DNA from: Collimonas sp. OK242
GTDB lineage: Bacteria; Pseudomonadota; Gammaproteobacteria; Burkholderiales; Burkholderiaceae_D
DNA: 64,000 nucleotides
Assembly: GCF_900107095.1 (NCBI RefSeq)
Contig: NZ_FNOR01000018.1
Location: 1-64,000, forward strand
Direction: 5' to 3'
Part shown: positions 27,501 to 35,376 of the stretch, one piece after another
Position numbering within the stretch: the stretch's first letter is position 1
Layout of the letters: every line of letters starts with the position of its first letter
Notes under the pieces: generated by a model
What the model was told of the DNA's origin: nothing
Database searches by the model: none
What the model saw: the letters and a program-made list of their open reading frames with translations, nothing else
Made by a program: the position numbers and the translations under genes

Positions 27501-27633
27501 TTCGGTGTTCTGGGGCACGCTCGCTTACACGCTGATCGGCGGCACATTTGCAGGGACGATTCTGACTCTCGTGTTCTTGCCGGCGATGTATTCCATCTGG
27601 TTCAAGATCAGGCCAGTCCCATCGCAAAGCTGA
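24565..27633 (+). CDS. RND-family efflux pump, inner-membrane subunit
   Basis: The 1022-residue length and layout fit AcrB-type HAE pumps: one N-terminal helix, a large periplasmic loop, six helices, and a repeat of that pattern. The proton-relay aspartates are present as Asp405-Asp406 in GLLVDDAIIAIEMM. The N-terminus (FNLSALAVRERSVTLFLICL) and the GRAEDPAFTVKVM segment resemble the subgroup paired with short adaptors rather than classic AcrB. It should export toxic or xenobiotic molecules using the proton gradient. The specificity is unknown. Confidence 0.95.
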   Translation: MSEGRFNLSALAVRERSVTLFLICLISLAGLISFFKLGRAEDPAFTVKVMTIVTAWPGATAQEMQDQVAEKIEKRMQELRWYDRSETYTRPGLAFTTLTLLDSTPPSEVQGEFYQARKKVSDEANNLPSGVIGPMVNDEYADVTFALFALKAKGEPQRLLVRDAETLRQRLLHVPGVKKVNIVGEQSERIYVEFSHERLATLGVSPQEVFSALNSQNALTPAGSVETKGPQVFIRLDGAFDELQKIRDTPVMAQGRTLKLSDIATIKRGYEDPATFMIRNGGEPALLLGIVMRDGWNGLDLGKALDKEVGAINADMPQGMGLTKVTDQAVNISSAVDEFMIKFFAALLVVMLVCFVSMGWRVGIVVAAAVPLTLAAVFIVMAATGKNFDRITLGSLILGLGLLVDDAIIAIEMMVVKMEEGYDRIAASAYAWSHTAAPMLSGTLVTAVGFMPNGFARSTAGEYTSNMFWIVGIALIASWVVAVVFTPYLGVKLLPDLKKVEGGHDALYDTPRYNRFRQVLERVIARKWLVAGTVVGLFVVAVLGMAVVKKQFFPISDRPEVLVEVQMPYGTSIGQTSAATEKVEAWLTKQPEAKIVTAYVGQGAPRFYLAMGPELPDPSFAKIVIRTDNQDEREVLKKRLRKAIADGLASEARVRVTQLVFGPYSPFPVAYRVIGPDQDKLRSIAAEVQQVMDASPMMRTVNADWGTRTPMLHFTLQQDRLQAVGLTSSAVAQQLQFLLSGVPVTAVREDIRTVQVTARSAGDSRLDLAKIADFTLAGANGQRIPLSQVGKVDVRMEEAIMRRRDRMPTITVRGDIADGLQPPDVSAAITQQLQPIMDKLPGGYHIEQAGSIEESGKATKAMLPLFPIMLAVTLLIIIFQVRSISAMVMVFLTSPLGLIGVVPTLILFQQPFGINALVGLIALSGILMRNTLILIGQIRHNEQAGLSPFHAVVEATVQRSRPVVLTALAAILAFIPLTHSVFWGTLAYTLIGGTFAGTILTLVFLPAMYSIWFKIRPVPSQS

Positions 27634-27675
27634 TCTGCCGTTCATCCCAATTCACCCACATAAAAAGGAACTGTT

Positions 27676-28482
27676 ATGTCGAATTCTAAAGTTGTCGTTG
27701 TTACCGGCGTGTCATCGGGTATCGGGCGCGTGACCGCAGAGAAGTTTGCCAAGCGTGGATGCCGAGTATTCGGAACCGTACGCAATACTACAAAAGCACA
27801 GGCAATACCCGGTGTTGTGCTGGTCGAAATGGATATCCGCGACGAAGCGTCAGTGCAACATGGAATCCAAGCCATCATCGCTCAGGCCGGACGCATAGAT
27901 GTACTCGTCAATAGTGCAGGCGTGACCCTGCTCGGAGCGACTGAAGAAACGTCGATTCCCGAAGCCCAGTCGCTGTTCGATACCAACGTCTTTGGCATCT
28001 TGCGCACAACACAAGCGGTACTGCCGCACATGCGCGAACAACGTTCGGGAAGAATCGTCAACATCAGCTCAGTGCTGGGCTTCCTTCCGGCTCCGTACAT
28101 GGGGCTCTATTCAGCATCCAAGCATGCCGTTGAGGGGATGTCTGAGACCTTGGATCATGAGGTGCGCAAATTCGGAATCCGCGTGGCGCTGGTCGAGCCG
28201 TCCTTCACCAAGACCAGTCTGGACCTCAATGCACCTCATGCGGTTTCCCAGCTTTCAGCCTATGACGATGAGCGCAGCGTGGTTTCCCAGGCAATTCAAA
28301 AAAATGTCCAAAAAGCACCTGCGCCCGATGAGGTCGCCAGCACGATTGTCGATGCCGCTTTGGGCGCGTGGAAGATGCGCCGTACGCCTAAAGGCGAGGC
28401 CTCTCTTTTGGCCAAACTGCGCCGTTTCATGCCAGCTGGCCCGGTAGGGGCAGGCATCAGGAAAACATTTGGACTCGCCTGA
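27676..28482 (+). CDS. SDR-family oxidoreductase (classical)
   Basis: The 268-residue protein has the T-G-x-x-x-G-I-G cofactor loop (VVTGVSSGIGRVTAEKFA), NSAG as N-S-A-G in VLVNSAGVTLLG, the catalytic Ser in NISSVLGF and Tyr-x-x-x-Lys in LYSASKHAVEGM. Classical SDRs reduce carbonyls or oxidise alcohols with NAD(P). AAAGGAA precedes the ATG. It follows the RND pump by 42 bp on the same strand and may be co-transcribed, perhaps processing a pump substrate; that link is inference. Confidence 0.92.
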   Translation: MSNSKVVVVTGVSSGIGRVTAEKFAKRGCRVFGTVRNTTKAQAIPGVVLVEMDIRDEASVQHGIQAIIAQAGRIDVLVNSAGVTLLGATEETSIPEAQSLFDTNVFGILRTTQAVLPHMREQRSGRIVNISSVLGFLPAPYMGLYSASKHAVEGMSETLDHEVRKFGIRVALVEPSFTKTSLDLNAPHAVSQLSAYDDERSVVSQAIQKNVQKAPAPDEVASTIVDAALGAWKMRRTPKGEASLLAKLRRFMPAGPVGAGIRKTFGLA

Positions 28483-28569
28483 AATCATCCCCCAGACTTC
28501 ATGTCACGGCCAGAATTCAATGCGCTTTGCTCCAGAGAATCTGGCGCACCTAATTATCAGGAGAATCCT

Positions 28570-29112
28570 ATGACCGTAACGACGGCTATTGACTGGAGCG
28601 TTCAGCAAGTGGCTTCGCTGCAACGTTCGATTGCAGGCGGCGGCAAGCCTGGTCTCGTTCGAATGGAGCAACTCGCAGGTAAGAGCGGGCGAGAGATTCT
28701 CGAAGCCATGATGTCTGGCGAGTTGCCGTATCCACCCATGAACGAAACCATGAACATGACGTTGCTGGAGGTGGGCGACGGACGCGCCGTGTTTCAAGGT
28801 ATCCCGCTGCTGCAGCACTACAACCCGCTTGGCTCGGTGCACGGTGGCTGGTTTGCCACACTCCTCGACTCGGCACTGGGTTGCGCAGTGCAAACCACAC
28901 TACCGGCCGGGCGTTCCTACACTACGGCCGAACTCAGCTTGAACATCGTGCGGCCGGCGTCACACAAGACAGGCCCGCTACGTGCGGTTGGCACGGTTAT
29001 CCACGGTGGCCGACAGATCGCCACCGCAGAGGCCCGTATCGAAGACGAAAAAGGTAAGCTGTACGCTCATGCGACTACAACCTGTTTTGTCTTCGACGTG
29101 CCTATAGTTTGA
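28570..29112 (+). CDS. PaaI-type hotdog thioesterase
   Basis: The start ATG 28570 (MTVTTAIDWSVQQVAS) has AGGAG 7 nt upstream; a longer frame from 28501 lacks one. The 180-residue protein contains the hotdog core NPLGSVHGGWFATLLDSALG, with the N...H-G-G motif and the downstream acidic residue used for acyl-CoA hydrolysis, and the TAELSLNIVRPA strand. It probably hydrolyses a short or aromatic acyl-CoA. It is the last gene of the efflux/SDR run. Confidence 0.9.
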   Translation: MTVTTAIDWSVQQVASLQRSIAGGGKPGLVRMEQLAGKSGREILEAMMSGELPYPPMNETMNMTLLEVGDGRAVFQGIPLLQHYNPLGSVHGGWFATLLDSALGCAVQTTLPAGRSYTTAELSLNIVRPASHKTGPLRAVGTVIHGGRQIATAEARIEDEKGKLYAHATTTCFVFDVPIV

Positions 29113-29125
29113 TGGCACGCACACC

Positions 29126-29275
29126 ATGCGACGAACCAAAGCGACATTGATCTACCGGCGGACAAAAAATCTACCTGCCGTCCAGCTTCTGCTTGGCCAT
29201 ACGAAACTGGAAAGCACGGTTCGTTACCTGGGTATTGAAGTAGATGACGCTCTTGAAATTTCCGATCTGGTAGTG
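29126..29275 (+). pseudogene. Tyrosine recombinase (integrase), C-terminal remnant
   Basis: The frame reads RRTKATLIYRRTKNLPAVQL then LLGHTKLESTVRYLGIEVDD, the widely found end of a phage-type integrase with the G-H-x-x-x-x-x-T motif and nucleophilic Tyr in VRYLG. The N-terminal domains and the first catalytic Arg are missing, and after DALEIS the sequence no longer matches. It is an orphan fragment directly after the thioesterase gene and marks an old integration or deletion edge. Confidence 0.75.
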
Positions 29276-29333
29276 TTATGTAAATTCATTCGCAATCAAA
29301 TATTTCAAATCGCTCTCCGCCAATATACTCATA

Positions 29334-30161
29334 ATGGTTAATAGAAAAAATGTTACTGACTGGATTCATCGCGCACCGTGCTCAAGCAAGCTAGAGCGCA
29401 TCGAGGCATTCATCTCGGGTTACGGCTACGATCTTCATCGTCACGATACTTATGCGATAGGAAGAACTCTCTCCGGAGTTCAAAGTTTTCAATATCGAGG
29501 CCAGGAACGCCACAGCCTTCCTGGCGGAACCATTGTTTTGCATCCCGATGAAGCACACGACGGACAGGCTGGAACGGTAGATGGTTTTCAGTATCGAATG
29601 ATTTACGTCGAACCAGCACTGATACAGCAGATTCTTGGCGGCAAGCCATTACCCTTCATCAAGAGCGGAATATCCTCTGATCCAAGGCTCTACGCGGCTA
29701 CGAATGCATTACTCCAAAGCATGGGCAGCCCGATTGATACCCTAGAAGAGGACGATGCTGTGTTCGATCTTGCACATGCTTTGAGCGCGGTATCCGGTAT
29801 TGTGGAAAGCAGGAAAACCTTCGATTATCGAGCGGCAGAGAAGGCGAGGGAATTCATCCATAGCGCAATTGACCGTACCATCACCCTCGACGAACTGGCA
29901 GAGCAGAGCGGGCGGGATCGCTGGAGTCTGTCACGCGACTTCCGGCTTCTTTTTGGAACCAGCCCGTACCGGTATCTGACGATGCGCCGCCTTGATCTGG
30001 TCCGCTCAATGCTGATTCAGGGCGAATCGCTAGTCGCCGCGGCGCTGATCGCCGGGTTTGTTGATCAAAGCCACATGACCCGGCACTTTAGTAAAACCTA
30101 CGGCTTATCGCCTTCACGCTGGTTGAAAATGCAGCGTGTTGGTTTGGCTATTGCTCCTTGA
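29334..30161 (+). CDS. AraC-family transcriptional regulator
   Basis: A 275-residue protein with an N-terminal cupin-like sensor domain (HRHDTYAIGRTLSGVQSFQY, GGTIVLHPDEAHDG) and a C-terminal double helix-turn-helix (TLDELAEQSGRDRWSLSRDF; VAAALIAGFVDQSHMTRHFS). This form, with the LHPDEAHDG motif, is common for AraC regulators of amino-acid exporters or small enzymes. No target lies divergently. The nearest gene is the cupin 78 bp downstream on the same strand. The ribosome site is weak. Confidence 0.92.
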   Translation: MVNRKNVTDWIHRAPCSSKLERIEAFISGYGYDLHRHDTYAIGRTLSGVQSFQYRGQERHSLPGGTIVLHPDEAHDGQAGTVDGFQYRMIYVEPALIQQILGGKPLPFIKSGISSDPRLYAATNALLQSMGSPIDTLEEDDAVFDLAHALSAVSGIVESRKTFDYRAAEKAREFIHSAIDRTITLDELAEQSGRDRWSLSRDFRLLFGTSPYRYLTMRRLDLVRSMLIQGESLVAAALIAGFVDQSHMTRHFSKTYGLSPSRWLKMQRVGLAIAP

Positions 30162-30239
30162 TGCTCGCACAATCGTACAAGAATCGATGCCTTTCTTTGA
30201 CTATGCTTGGCGTTCCTGATCAACCAATAGGACGACCCG

Positions 30240-30641
30240 ATGAGCCAGCATCAAACGCCAGCAACAACCTCCGGAAGAAAATATCAGAGCATCAATTTTT
30301 CGGGGAAATTCAGTTTAATTAATGAGCAGTGGGCGCCCAAGACCATCGCTGAAATGAATGACTACCAGTTCAAACTGGTAAAGCTGCAAGGAGATTTTAT
30401 TTGGCATGACCATGTCGATACCGATGAGACCTTTATCGTCTTGGAAGGGCAGCTGCGCATCGATTTTCGTGATGGCCAAGTTCTGGTGTCTCAAGGCGAG
30501 ATGTTCGTGGTGCATAAGGGCGTCGAGCACAAGACGTTTGCCGAGAGCGAGGTCAAACTTCTTTTGATTGAACCACGGGGCGTGTTAAATACTGGGCATG
30601 AGGGCGGAGAGCGAACTGCCACCAATGATGTTTGGATTTAA
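30240..30641 (+). CDS. Cytoplasmic cupin-domain protein
   Basis: This 133-residue single-domain cupin has no signal peptide. The metal site is visible as WHDHVDTDETFIVLEGQLRI in motif 1 and the GEMFVVHKGVEHKTFAE block in motif 2. Such small cupins occur next to AraC regulators and may be isomerases or ligand-binding proteins; I cannot name a substrate. AGGA lies about 8 nt before the ATG. A hairpin at 30685-30709 probably ends the transcript. Confidence 0.85.
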   Translation: MSQHQTPATTSGRKYQSINFSGKFSLINEQWAPKTIAEMNDYQFKLVKLQGDFIWHDHVDTDETFIVLEGQLRIDFRDGQVLVSQGEMFVVHKGVEHKTFAESEVKLLLIEPRGVLNTGHEGGERTATNDVWI

Positions 30642-30684
30642 GCGCAGTCGGCTGGGGCAAAAACACTGTATGTTTTGATCGATG

Positions 30685-30709
30685 ATGGCTGGGATTACGC
30701 TCCAGCCAT
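30685..30709 (+). terminator. Inverted repeat after the cupin gene
   Basis: ATGGCTGG and CCAGCCAT form an 8-bp stem with a 9-nt loop, 43 bp past the cupin stop. There is no clear T-tract, so termination is only probable. Confidence 0.45.
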
Positions 30710-30848
30710 TACCTTCTGACGGTCCGCTATAAAGCGATCGATTGTCGCTTGTGGGTCGGGTCCGGTCTCCCAAAGTTTAGAAACCGGCTATTCAAGAAAG
30801 TAACGCCAAAGTATTTGTCGTTTGAATCGGCGAACGGCGGTTATGCGA

Positions 30849-32114
30849 CTATCGCAAGGCGGCACCACCTTGCGCGAGATACTGCCCCAGAAGGCGGGCG
30901 AATTGTCCACCGTCAGTGTTGATCGAGGTCTGGAAGGTGCCTCCGGAGCTGAAGACGATTGCGAAGGTATGGATGTCCCCGTATTCCTGCGTGTTGCGCA
31001 GCATGTAGTCAACATGGTTGTCGCGATAGTGCTGACTAGTACCACCGGGCGCGGTGGACGGCACCCCCATTGGCGTCTGCCACCACAGGATCGGGAGTCC
31101 ATTGCTGAGAGCGGCGCGATAGTCCGAGATCGCGCTCTGCGATTGATGGAAATTCGGCGTAGCGATATTGTTTTCGTCCCAATAGAATGAGCCGGTTCGT
31201 CCTGCGCATTCCGCTGGAGGCGACGCGACCTCCATGCAGCCGGCGTCTCGATCGCTCGTCTGTGCAACGATGAAATCCGCGAGATGTGCTCCGACCGCAT
31301 GCATTTCCGTGCCGATCGCAGTCGGCGAGGCGCCCCAGAATGAGGGCGGGAATCCGAGCAACGCATTGGGCGCAATCTTCCTGCCCATCTGCACCAGGCA
31401 CTGGCCGATGCCGGCGGCGGTATTCGGCAATCCGCTACATTCGGCCTGGCTGCTGACGACGGCTGGTATCTGGGCCGGATCATGCCCCGGCGCCTGCGCC
31501 CATACGAAACCCCAGAAATCCGGCTCTAGATTGACCAGAACGGGCGTATTGAGCGCGGCAATGCGTTGATACATTAGCCGGGCCTGTGCCCAGTAATTGT
31601 TCATGAACGTCGCATCGTTGATTCCGCTCAAGTTGCCGCCGCCGTTCTGGGCCATCTGATAGAACGTGAACATCGGGGTCGCGCCGTAGGCCTGTACAGC
31701 CTGCGCGGTATAGGTGATGTACGCGCCGTCAGGACTGTTCCAGGTAGGCCACGCGCCGGCGCCGACTCCCACCAGGTAGGTATCGACGATATCCGGATGA
31801 ATGCTCTGGCTTTGCATTTGCGCCAACGAATTGCCCGCGCCGAGGCCGACCAGCACCCGAGAAGGTTTGCCGAGCTTGGTCACTAAAGCGGTGGTGGCCG
31901 CGGTGCCGGAAGTACCACCTGCGGTGCCACCCGATGTACCCCCCGATGTACCACCTGATGTGCCGCCTGTAGTGCCACCTGATGCGGCGCCTGTACTGCC
32001 GCCCTGGCTGACTGTACTGCCACCTTGGGTGGTGCTATCGCTTCCGCCGCCGCATCCAAAGAGGAACAGCGCGAGCAGTAGCGTAGCAGCGTGTCGAGGG
32101 GTAAATATAGTCAT
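30849..32114 (-). CDS. Secreted lipoprotein of unknown function with Gly/Thr/Ser linker
   Basis: A 421-residue protein with a lipoprotein signal ending FLFG-C21, followed by GGGSDS. A repetitive linker (GGTSGGTSGGTSGGTAGGT, residues about 45-75) follows. The folded part (residues about 80-421) includes NLEPDFWGFVWAQA, LLGFPPSFWGASP, DFIVAQTSDRD and LPILWWQTPMG, with strand-end acids and aromatic clefts like a TIM-barrel glycosidase, but I cannot assign a GH family. It lies 72 bp downstream of the GH74 gene on the same strand, so a role in the same polysaccharide pathway is likely. Confidence 0.75.
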   Translation of the reverse strand: MTIFTPRHAATLLLALFLFGCGGGSDSTTQGGSTVSQGGSTGAASGGTTGGTSGGTSGGTSGGTAGGTSGTAATTALVTKLGKPSRVLVGLGAGNSLAQMQSQSIHPDIVDTYLVGVGAGAWPTWNSPDGAYITYTAQAVQAYGATPMFTFYQMAQNGGGNLSGINDATFMNNYWAQARLMYQRIAALNTPVLVNLEPDFWGFVWAQAPGHDPAQIPAVVSSQAECSGLPNTAAGIGQCLVQMGRKIAPNALLGFPPSFWGASPTAIGTEMHAVGAHLADFIVAQTSDRDAGCMEVASPPAECAGRTGSFYWDENNIATPNFHQSQSAISDYRAALSNGLPILWWQTPMGVPSTAPGGTSQHYRDNHVDYMLRNTQEYGDIHTFAIVFSSGGTFQTSINTDGGQFARLLGQYLAQGGAALR

Positions 32115-32186
32115 TTAAAAGTCCGTAAAAATATACTGGAGCGTCCGCGATTCGGATCAGCGACACTCCAGATTAACAAAGCCAAC

Positions 32187-34676
32187 TCAGTAGTTGTAAT
32201 TCATTCCTCGGCCGGCCAGGAACACCCGGCCATAGACGCTGGTATCGGCTACGATCCGGGCAACGCCGCCATAGCGGTGATTATCGTCGTCGATACGGAT
32301 CCAAGTAATGCCCTGATCGTCGGACCGATAAACCCCGTCCTTTCCATTGATCGTTCCGACAAGGTAGATCGCCGCCGAGTAAGCGGAACCCGCAGCCGGC
32401 ACCCCCAGCGCGACCTTGATGGCGCCGTGCACATTCGTGAATTCCGCACCTACCGTTGCCATTGCGGTCAGCTTGGTCCAGGTGGCCCCGGAGTCAACGG
32501 AATGCCACAGATTGTTCGCATCGGCCAGCCAAACATCGCCCTCGGTGAAGGGATTTACTGCCAAGTCGGTCATGCCGTTGCCGTTAGGGTTCCAGGTTTG
32601 CGAACTGGCGGTGAAGGTGTGTCCCCCATCCTTTGAGTAGTAGAACTTTCCAGAATTTGCGGGATACCACCAGTTTCCGCCGTGTTCGTAGGCATACACC
32701 TTGAGCGGATTCTTGCGGTCGGCGGCGATATGATAGGCCACTGCCGGAGTCGGCAGGTTGGTTGCCGTCCAGCTAGCGCCATTGTTGGTGGTGTAATAGG
32801 GAACCTTGCCCGCGACCGCCCAGATCACATTGGAACCGTCGGCCGTTACCGCCACTTTGGATTCATCGCCAGAAGCCGATGCAGACGGAGGCAAGGTCGG
32901 GAAGTTCGTCCAGGTGACGCCGGAGTCGGTTGAATATGCCCCTTTGGACGTAGTAAACGTACCTACGGCCGCAATGTAGGCCGGGTTATTCCAGGCCATG
33001 TCGATTCCGGTCCCGTTACCGCCGCTCCAAAGGGGGGACGCACCCACGTTGGGTGACCGGGTCGGCGCGGCAGTCAAGGATGTGTGGACGTAAATGCCGG
33101 TATCACCGTGACCGCTGGCCAGAATGTACGAAGCTCCCGGTGGCGGCGCCATCATGTCGAGGTTGACCATTTCCTCAATCCCGTTGACGTCAACGGTCCA
33201 GTGCGGAGTCGATGTCGAGAAGGCTTCGCTTGTCGACCAGACCCCGCCACCGGTCACATAGGACACATGATTGGGATTGAACGGATCAATCTTCAGGTCG
33301 TCGATCCAACCCCAATAACTCGGGCTGGCCGCACCAGTGGTCCCGCTTGCATCGTGATAATTGTGGGAGCCATTGGAGTCCCCTGACCTGCCAATTTCGG
33401 CCCAGGTTTGTCCGCCGTCGGCAGAGCGCATCACAATCTGCACCCAGCCAGCGTCCCCCCATGTATCAGATACGCCAAAAGCAATTTTTGTCGTCGAACC
33501 GGTACCATAAACCGAAAGGCCTCCAATGCCACCATAGTATCCGGAGCCGGAGGAGATCAGTTGCGTCCAATTCTTGCCATCGAACTTATAAAGAAACGAA
33601 GGCGCACTGCTACCAGGACCCGAGCCTGTGGTGAAAGGTACATAGAACATTCCATCAGCGGCTCGCGCCAGGTGCGGAATATGAACTTGGTTGCTTCCTA
33701 TGGCGCTCGTAACAGCGCTGGGAGTTGCGACTGCCGTCCAAGTGGCTCCGCCATCGGTCGACTTGTAGAGGTAGGAGGAAAGTCCCGCAAGGCCTTTGTA
33801 GTCAGGGGCGATGCCGACGTAGATGGTTTGGGTGGGGTTTCCCGTAGGCGTGAAACCCGTCGTTGGGACAGTCGTATCAAAGACAACGAACTCCACGCCA
33901 ACGGGACTTCCGCCGTTGGAACTAGTGATGTCGTTAGCCGTCATCACATACGGAGACAGCGATGCGAGCTGGCTCCAATTCATCCCGTAGTTCGTGCTCT
34001 TCCAAAGTCCTGCCGTCCGCGATGCATAAAACAGCGTCGAAGGGAGATTGGGGTCGACCATCAACCGCTCACCGATCGCCCGCCCCTGGTTATTCGAACC
34101 GACCGGGAACGGCAGGCCCACGTAATTCCAACTATTGCCTTGATTGGACGAGTAATAGAATCGCCCGTTTCCATACGAGACAGACATGCTCGTCGTCATG
34201 TACACCTTATTTGCATTCGTCGGGTCTAGGGCCATGCTCTCGGCGCCTTCATTGCTTCCATCCGGCCGACCAAAACCATCGGTGAGCGCAGTCCACATAG
34301 AATTACCATTGTCCCACCGGTATACGCCGGCGACATCCGTTCGCGCGTAGCGCAGATTGGCCACGGTTGGGTGGTAGATAACGCCAGGGACATACCCACC
34401 GCCGCCCATCTTTACGTTTGCCCAACCCGTGGAGGGGGCCACAGATCCATTAGTTGGAGTGGAACCCGTGCCGGTTGGGGTAGAACCTGTGCCGACTGGG
34501 GTGGAACCCGTGACGGTTGGGGTGGAACCCGTGACGGTTGGGGTGGAGGTGGGGGTGGAGGTGGAGCCGGTTGACGAGGAACCTGTTCCGGCATCACTTG
34601 CGCCGCCACCGCACGCGCTGAGTATCAGGCAGATAGTGACCGTTGTAAAAAATTGTTTTTTCAAAATGGAGGTCAT
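32187..34676 (-). CDS. GH74 xyloglucanase lipoprotein
   Basis: I choose ATG 34676 (MTSILKKQFFTTVTICLILS), with lipobox Cys22; an in-frame TTG lies 9 nt upstream. A Gly-Ser-Thr-Pro repeat linker follows. The catalytic part opens with WANVKMGGGGYVPGVIYHP and YARTDVAGVYRWD, the N-terminal propeller of GH74 with its conserved Asp. Many sialidase-like turns (STDGGATWTAV, SADGGQTWAEIG, SKDGGHTF) complete two seven-bladed propellers. The second catalytic Asp is probably in GTGIDMAWNNP. The enzyme cleaves xyloglucan, a plant cell-wall hemicellulose, outside the cell. The gene is divergent from the lyase gene at 35377. Confidence 0.9.
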   Translation of the reverse strand: MTSILKKQFFTTVTICLILSACGGGASDAGTGSSSTGSTSTPTSTPTVTGSTPTVTGSTPVGTGSTPTGTGSTPTNGSVAPSTGWANVKMGGGGYVPGVIYHPTVANLRYARTDVAGVYRWDNGNSMWTALTDGFGRPDGSNEGAESMALDPTNANKVYMTTSMSVSYGNGRFYYSSNQGNSWNYVGLPFPVGSNNQGRAIGERLMVDPNLPSTLFYASRTAGLWKSTNYGMNWSQLASLSPYVMTANDITSSNGGSPVGVEFVVFDTTVPTTGFTPTGNPTQTIYVGIAPDYKGLAGLSSYLYKSTDGGATWTAVATPSAVTSAIGSNQVHIPHLARAADGMFYVPFTTGSGPGSSAPSFLYKFDGKNWTQLISSGSGYYGGIGGLSVYGTGSTTKIAFGVSDTWGDAGWVQIVMRSADGGQTWAEIGRSGDSNGSHNYHDASGTTGAASPSYWGWIDDLKIDPFNPNHVSYVTGGGVWSTSEAFSTSTPHWTVDVNGIEEMVNLDMMAPPPGASYILASGHGDTGIYVHTSLTAAPTRSPNVGASPLWSGGNGTGIDMAWNNPAYIAAVGTFTTSKGAYSTDSGVTWTNFPTLPPSASASGDESKVAVTADGSNVIWAVAGKVPYYTTNNGASWTATNLPTPAVAYHIAADRKNPLKVYAYEHGGNWWYPANSGKFYYSKDGGHTFTASSQTWNPNGNGMTDLAVNPFTEGDVWLADANNLWHSVDSGATWTKLTAMATVGAEFTNVHGAIKVALGVPAAGSAYSAAIYLVGTINGKDGVYRSDDQGITWIRIDDDNHRYGGVARIVADTSVYGRVFLAGRGMNYNY

Positions 34677-34710
34677 ATTTTTCAAAAGATAAAATTACCC
34701 GCAAGAACAA

Positions 34711-34741
34711 TTTTTCCAGAAGGAATTTCGAACGGTAATAA
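34711..34741 (-). repeat. Inverted leader repeat, copy upstream of the GH74 gene
   Basis: This 31-bp block reads, on the minus strand, TTATTACCGTTCGAAATTCC and then TTCTGGAAAAA. It matches 35281-35311 on the plus strand with one mismatch. Each copy precedes one of the two divergent lipoprotein genes, 34 bp from this start codon. It is probably a shared promoter or leader element duplicated with the signal-peptide region. Confidence 0.8.
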
Positions 34742-34929
34742 TGTGGAGAGACAATACTGACTTGCTACGCGTGCACTCATTTCTCGGCGACAACAGCACA
34801 ATCCGTGCCACATCGAATGTTGAACACGCAGTAGAACGAATTCAGGCGAAAAGGCCGAAGGTGATTCGAAGTTGTGCCAACAGGATATGGACAGAAAGTT
34901 AATCGAAAAACAAAAAGACTGACAAATTT

Positions 34930-34943
34930 TGTTAGCGCTAACA
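34930..34943. promoter_or_regulatory. TGTTAGCGCTAACA palindrome, LacI-type operator
   Basis: A perfect 14-bp palindrome with the AGC|GCT axis of LacI-family sites. It is close to operators described for xylan and xylose regulons in other proteobacteria (TGGTAGCGCTAACA type). It lies in the divergent region between the GH74 and lyase genes and could control both. The only LacI-like sequence nearby is the broken fragment at 38015-38231. Confidence 0.7.
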
Positions 34944-35280
34944 CCGACTGAGCAGTCTCGTTTAACTTGAACAGGCCCAAATAACTGCACTCAAAATTCG
35001 AAACAACGAAAATCCAGTTTGTTCGATAGACCCTGTTCCACAGCATGATGGCGACGTCACCAGGTTGAAGCCGCTGGCCCGGTAGCGCTGCGGCTCAAAG
35101 CCGCGGTCACGGATTTCACCCAGATCAAAATTTGTCGGGTTTTCATCCTTCAGTCAAAGTTACTTCAGGGTTTCGGCATGTTCTTCTGATTCATCCGGCT
35201 TCGTATTAGGAATTCGATATGGCACGGATAGTGCTGGAGGTGTCACCCGAAGATGGTTGCGCACGTATCGACTCCGCATC

Positions 35281-35311
35281 TTATTACCATTCGAAATTCC
35301 TTCTGGAAAAA
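35281..35311 (+). repeat. Inverted leader repeat, copy upstream of the lyase gene
   Basis: Plus-strand partner of 34711-34741, 30 of 31 bases identical. The distance to the start codon at 35377 is 65 bp. The homology resumes inside the coding region, over the signal peptide (TTGAAAAAACAATTTTTT is common to both genes). Confidence 0.8.
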
Positions 35312-35376
35312 TAATTTTTCCTCTTTTGACAAGATGAAAAAATTATTCTTACGGACACCTTTTTCCTTTGAATAAA

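Larger units (their letters stand above)
34677..35376. other. 700-bp divergent regulatory region of the polysaccharide genes
   Basis: This AT-rich space between two divergent lipoprotein genes holds an inverted pair of 31-bp leader repeats and a 14-bp LacI-type palindrome, listed separately. The central 35050-35280 section is unlike the flanks and shows no gene. Confidence 0.6.

Noticed and set aside
35050-35280. Possible short gene between the two divergent lipoproteins
   Set aside because: Short frames only, no start site or similarity; better read as regulatory or relic DNA.
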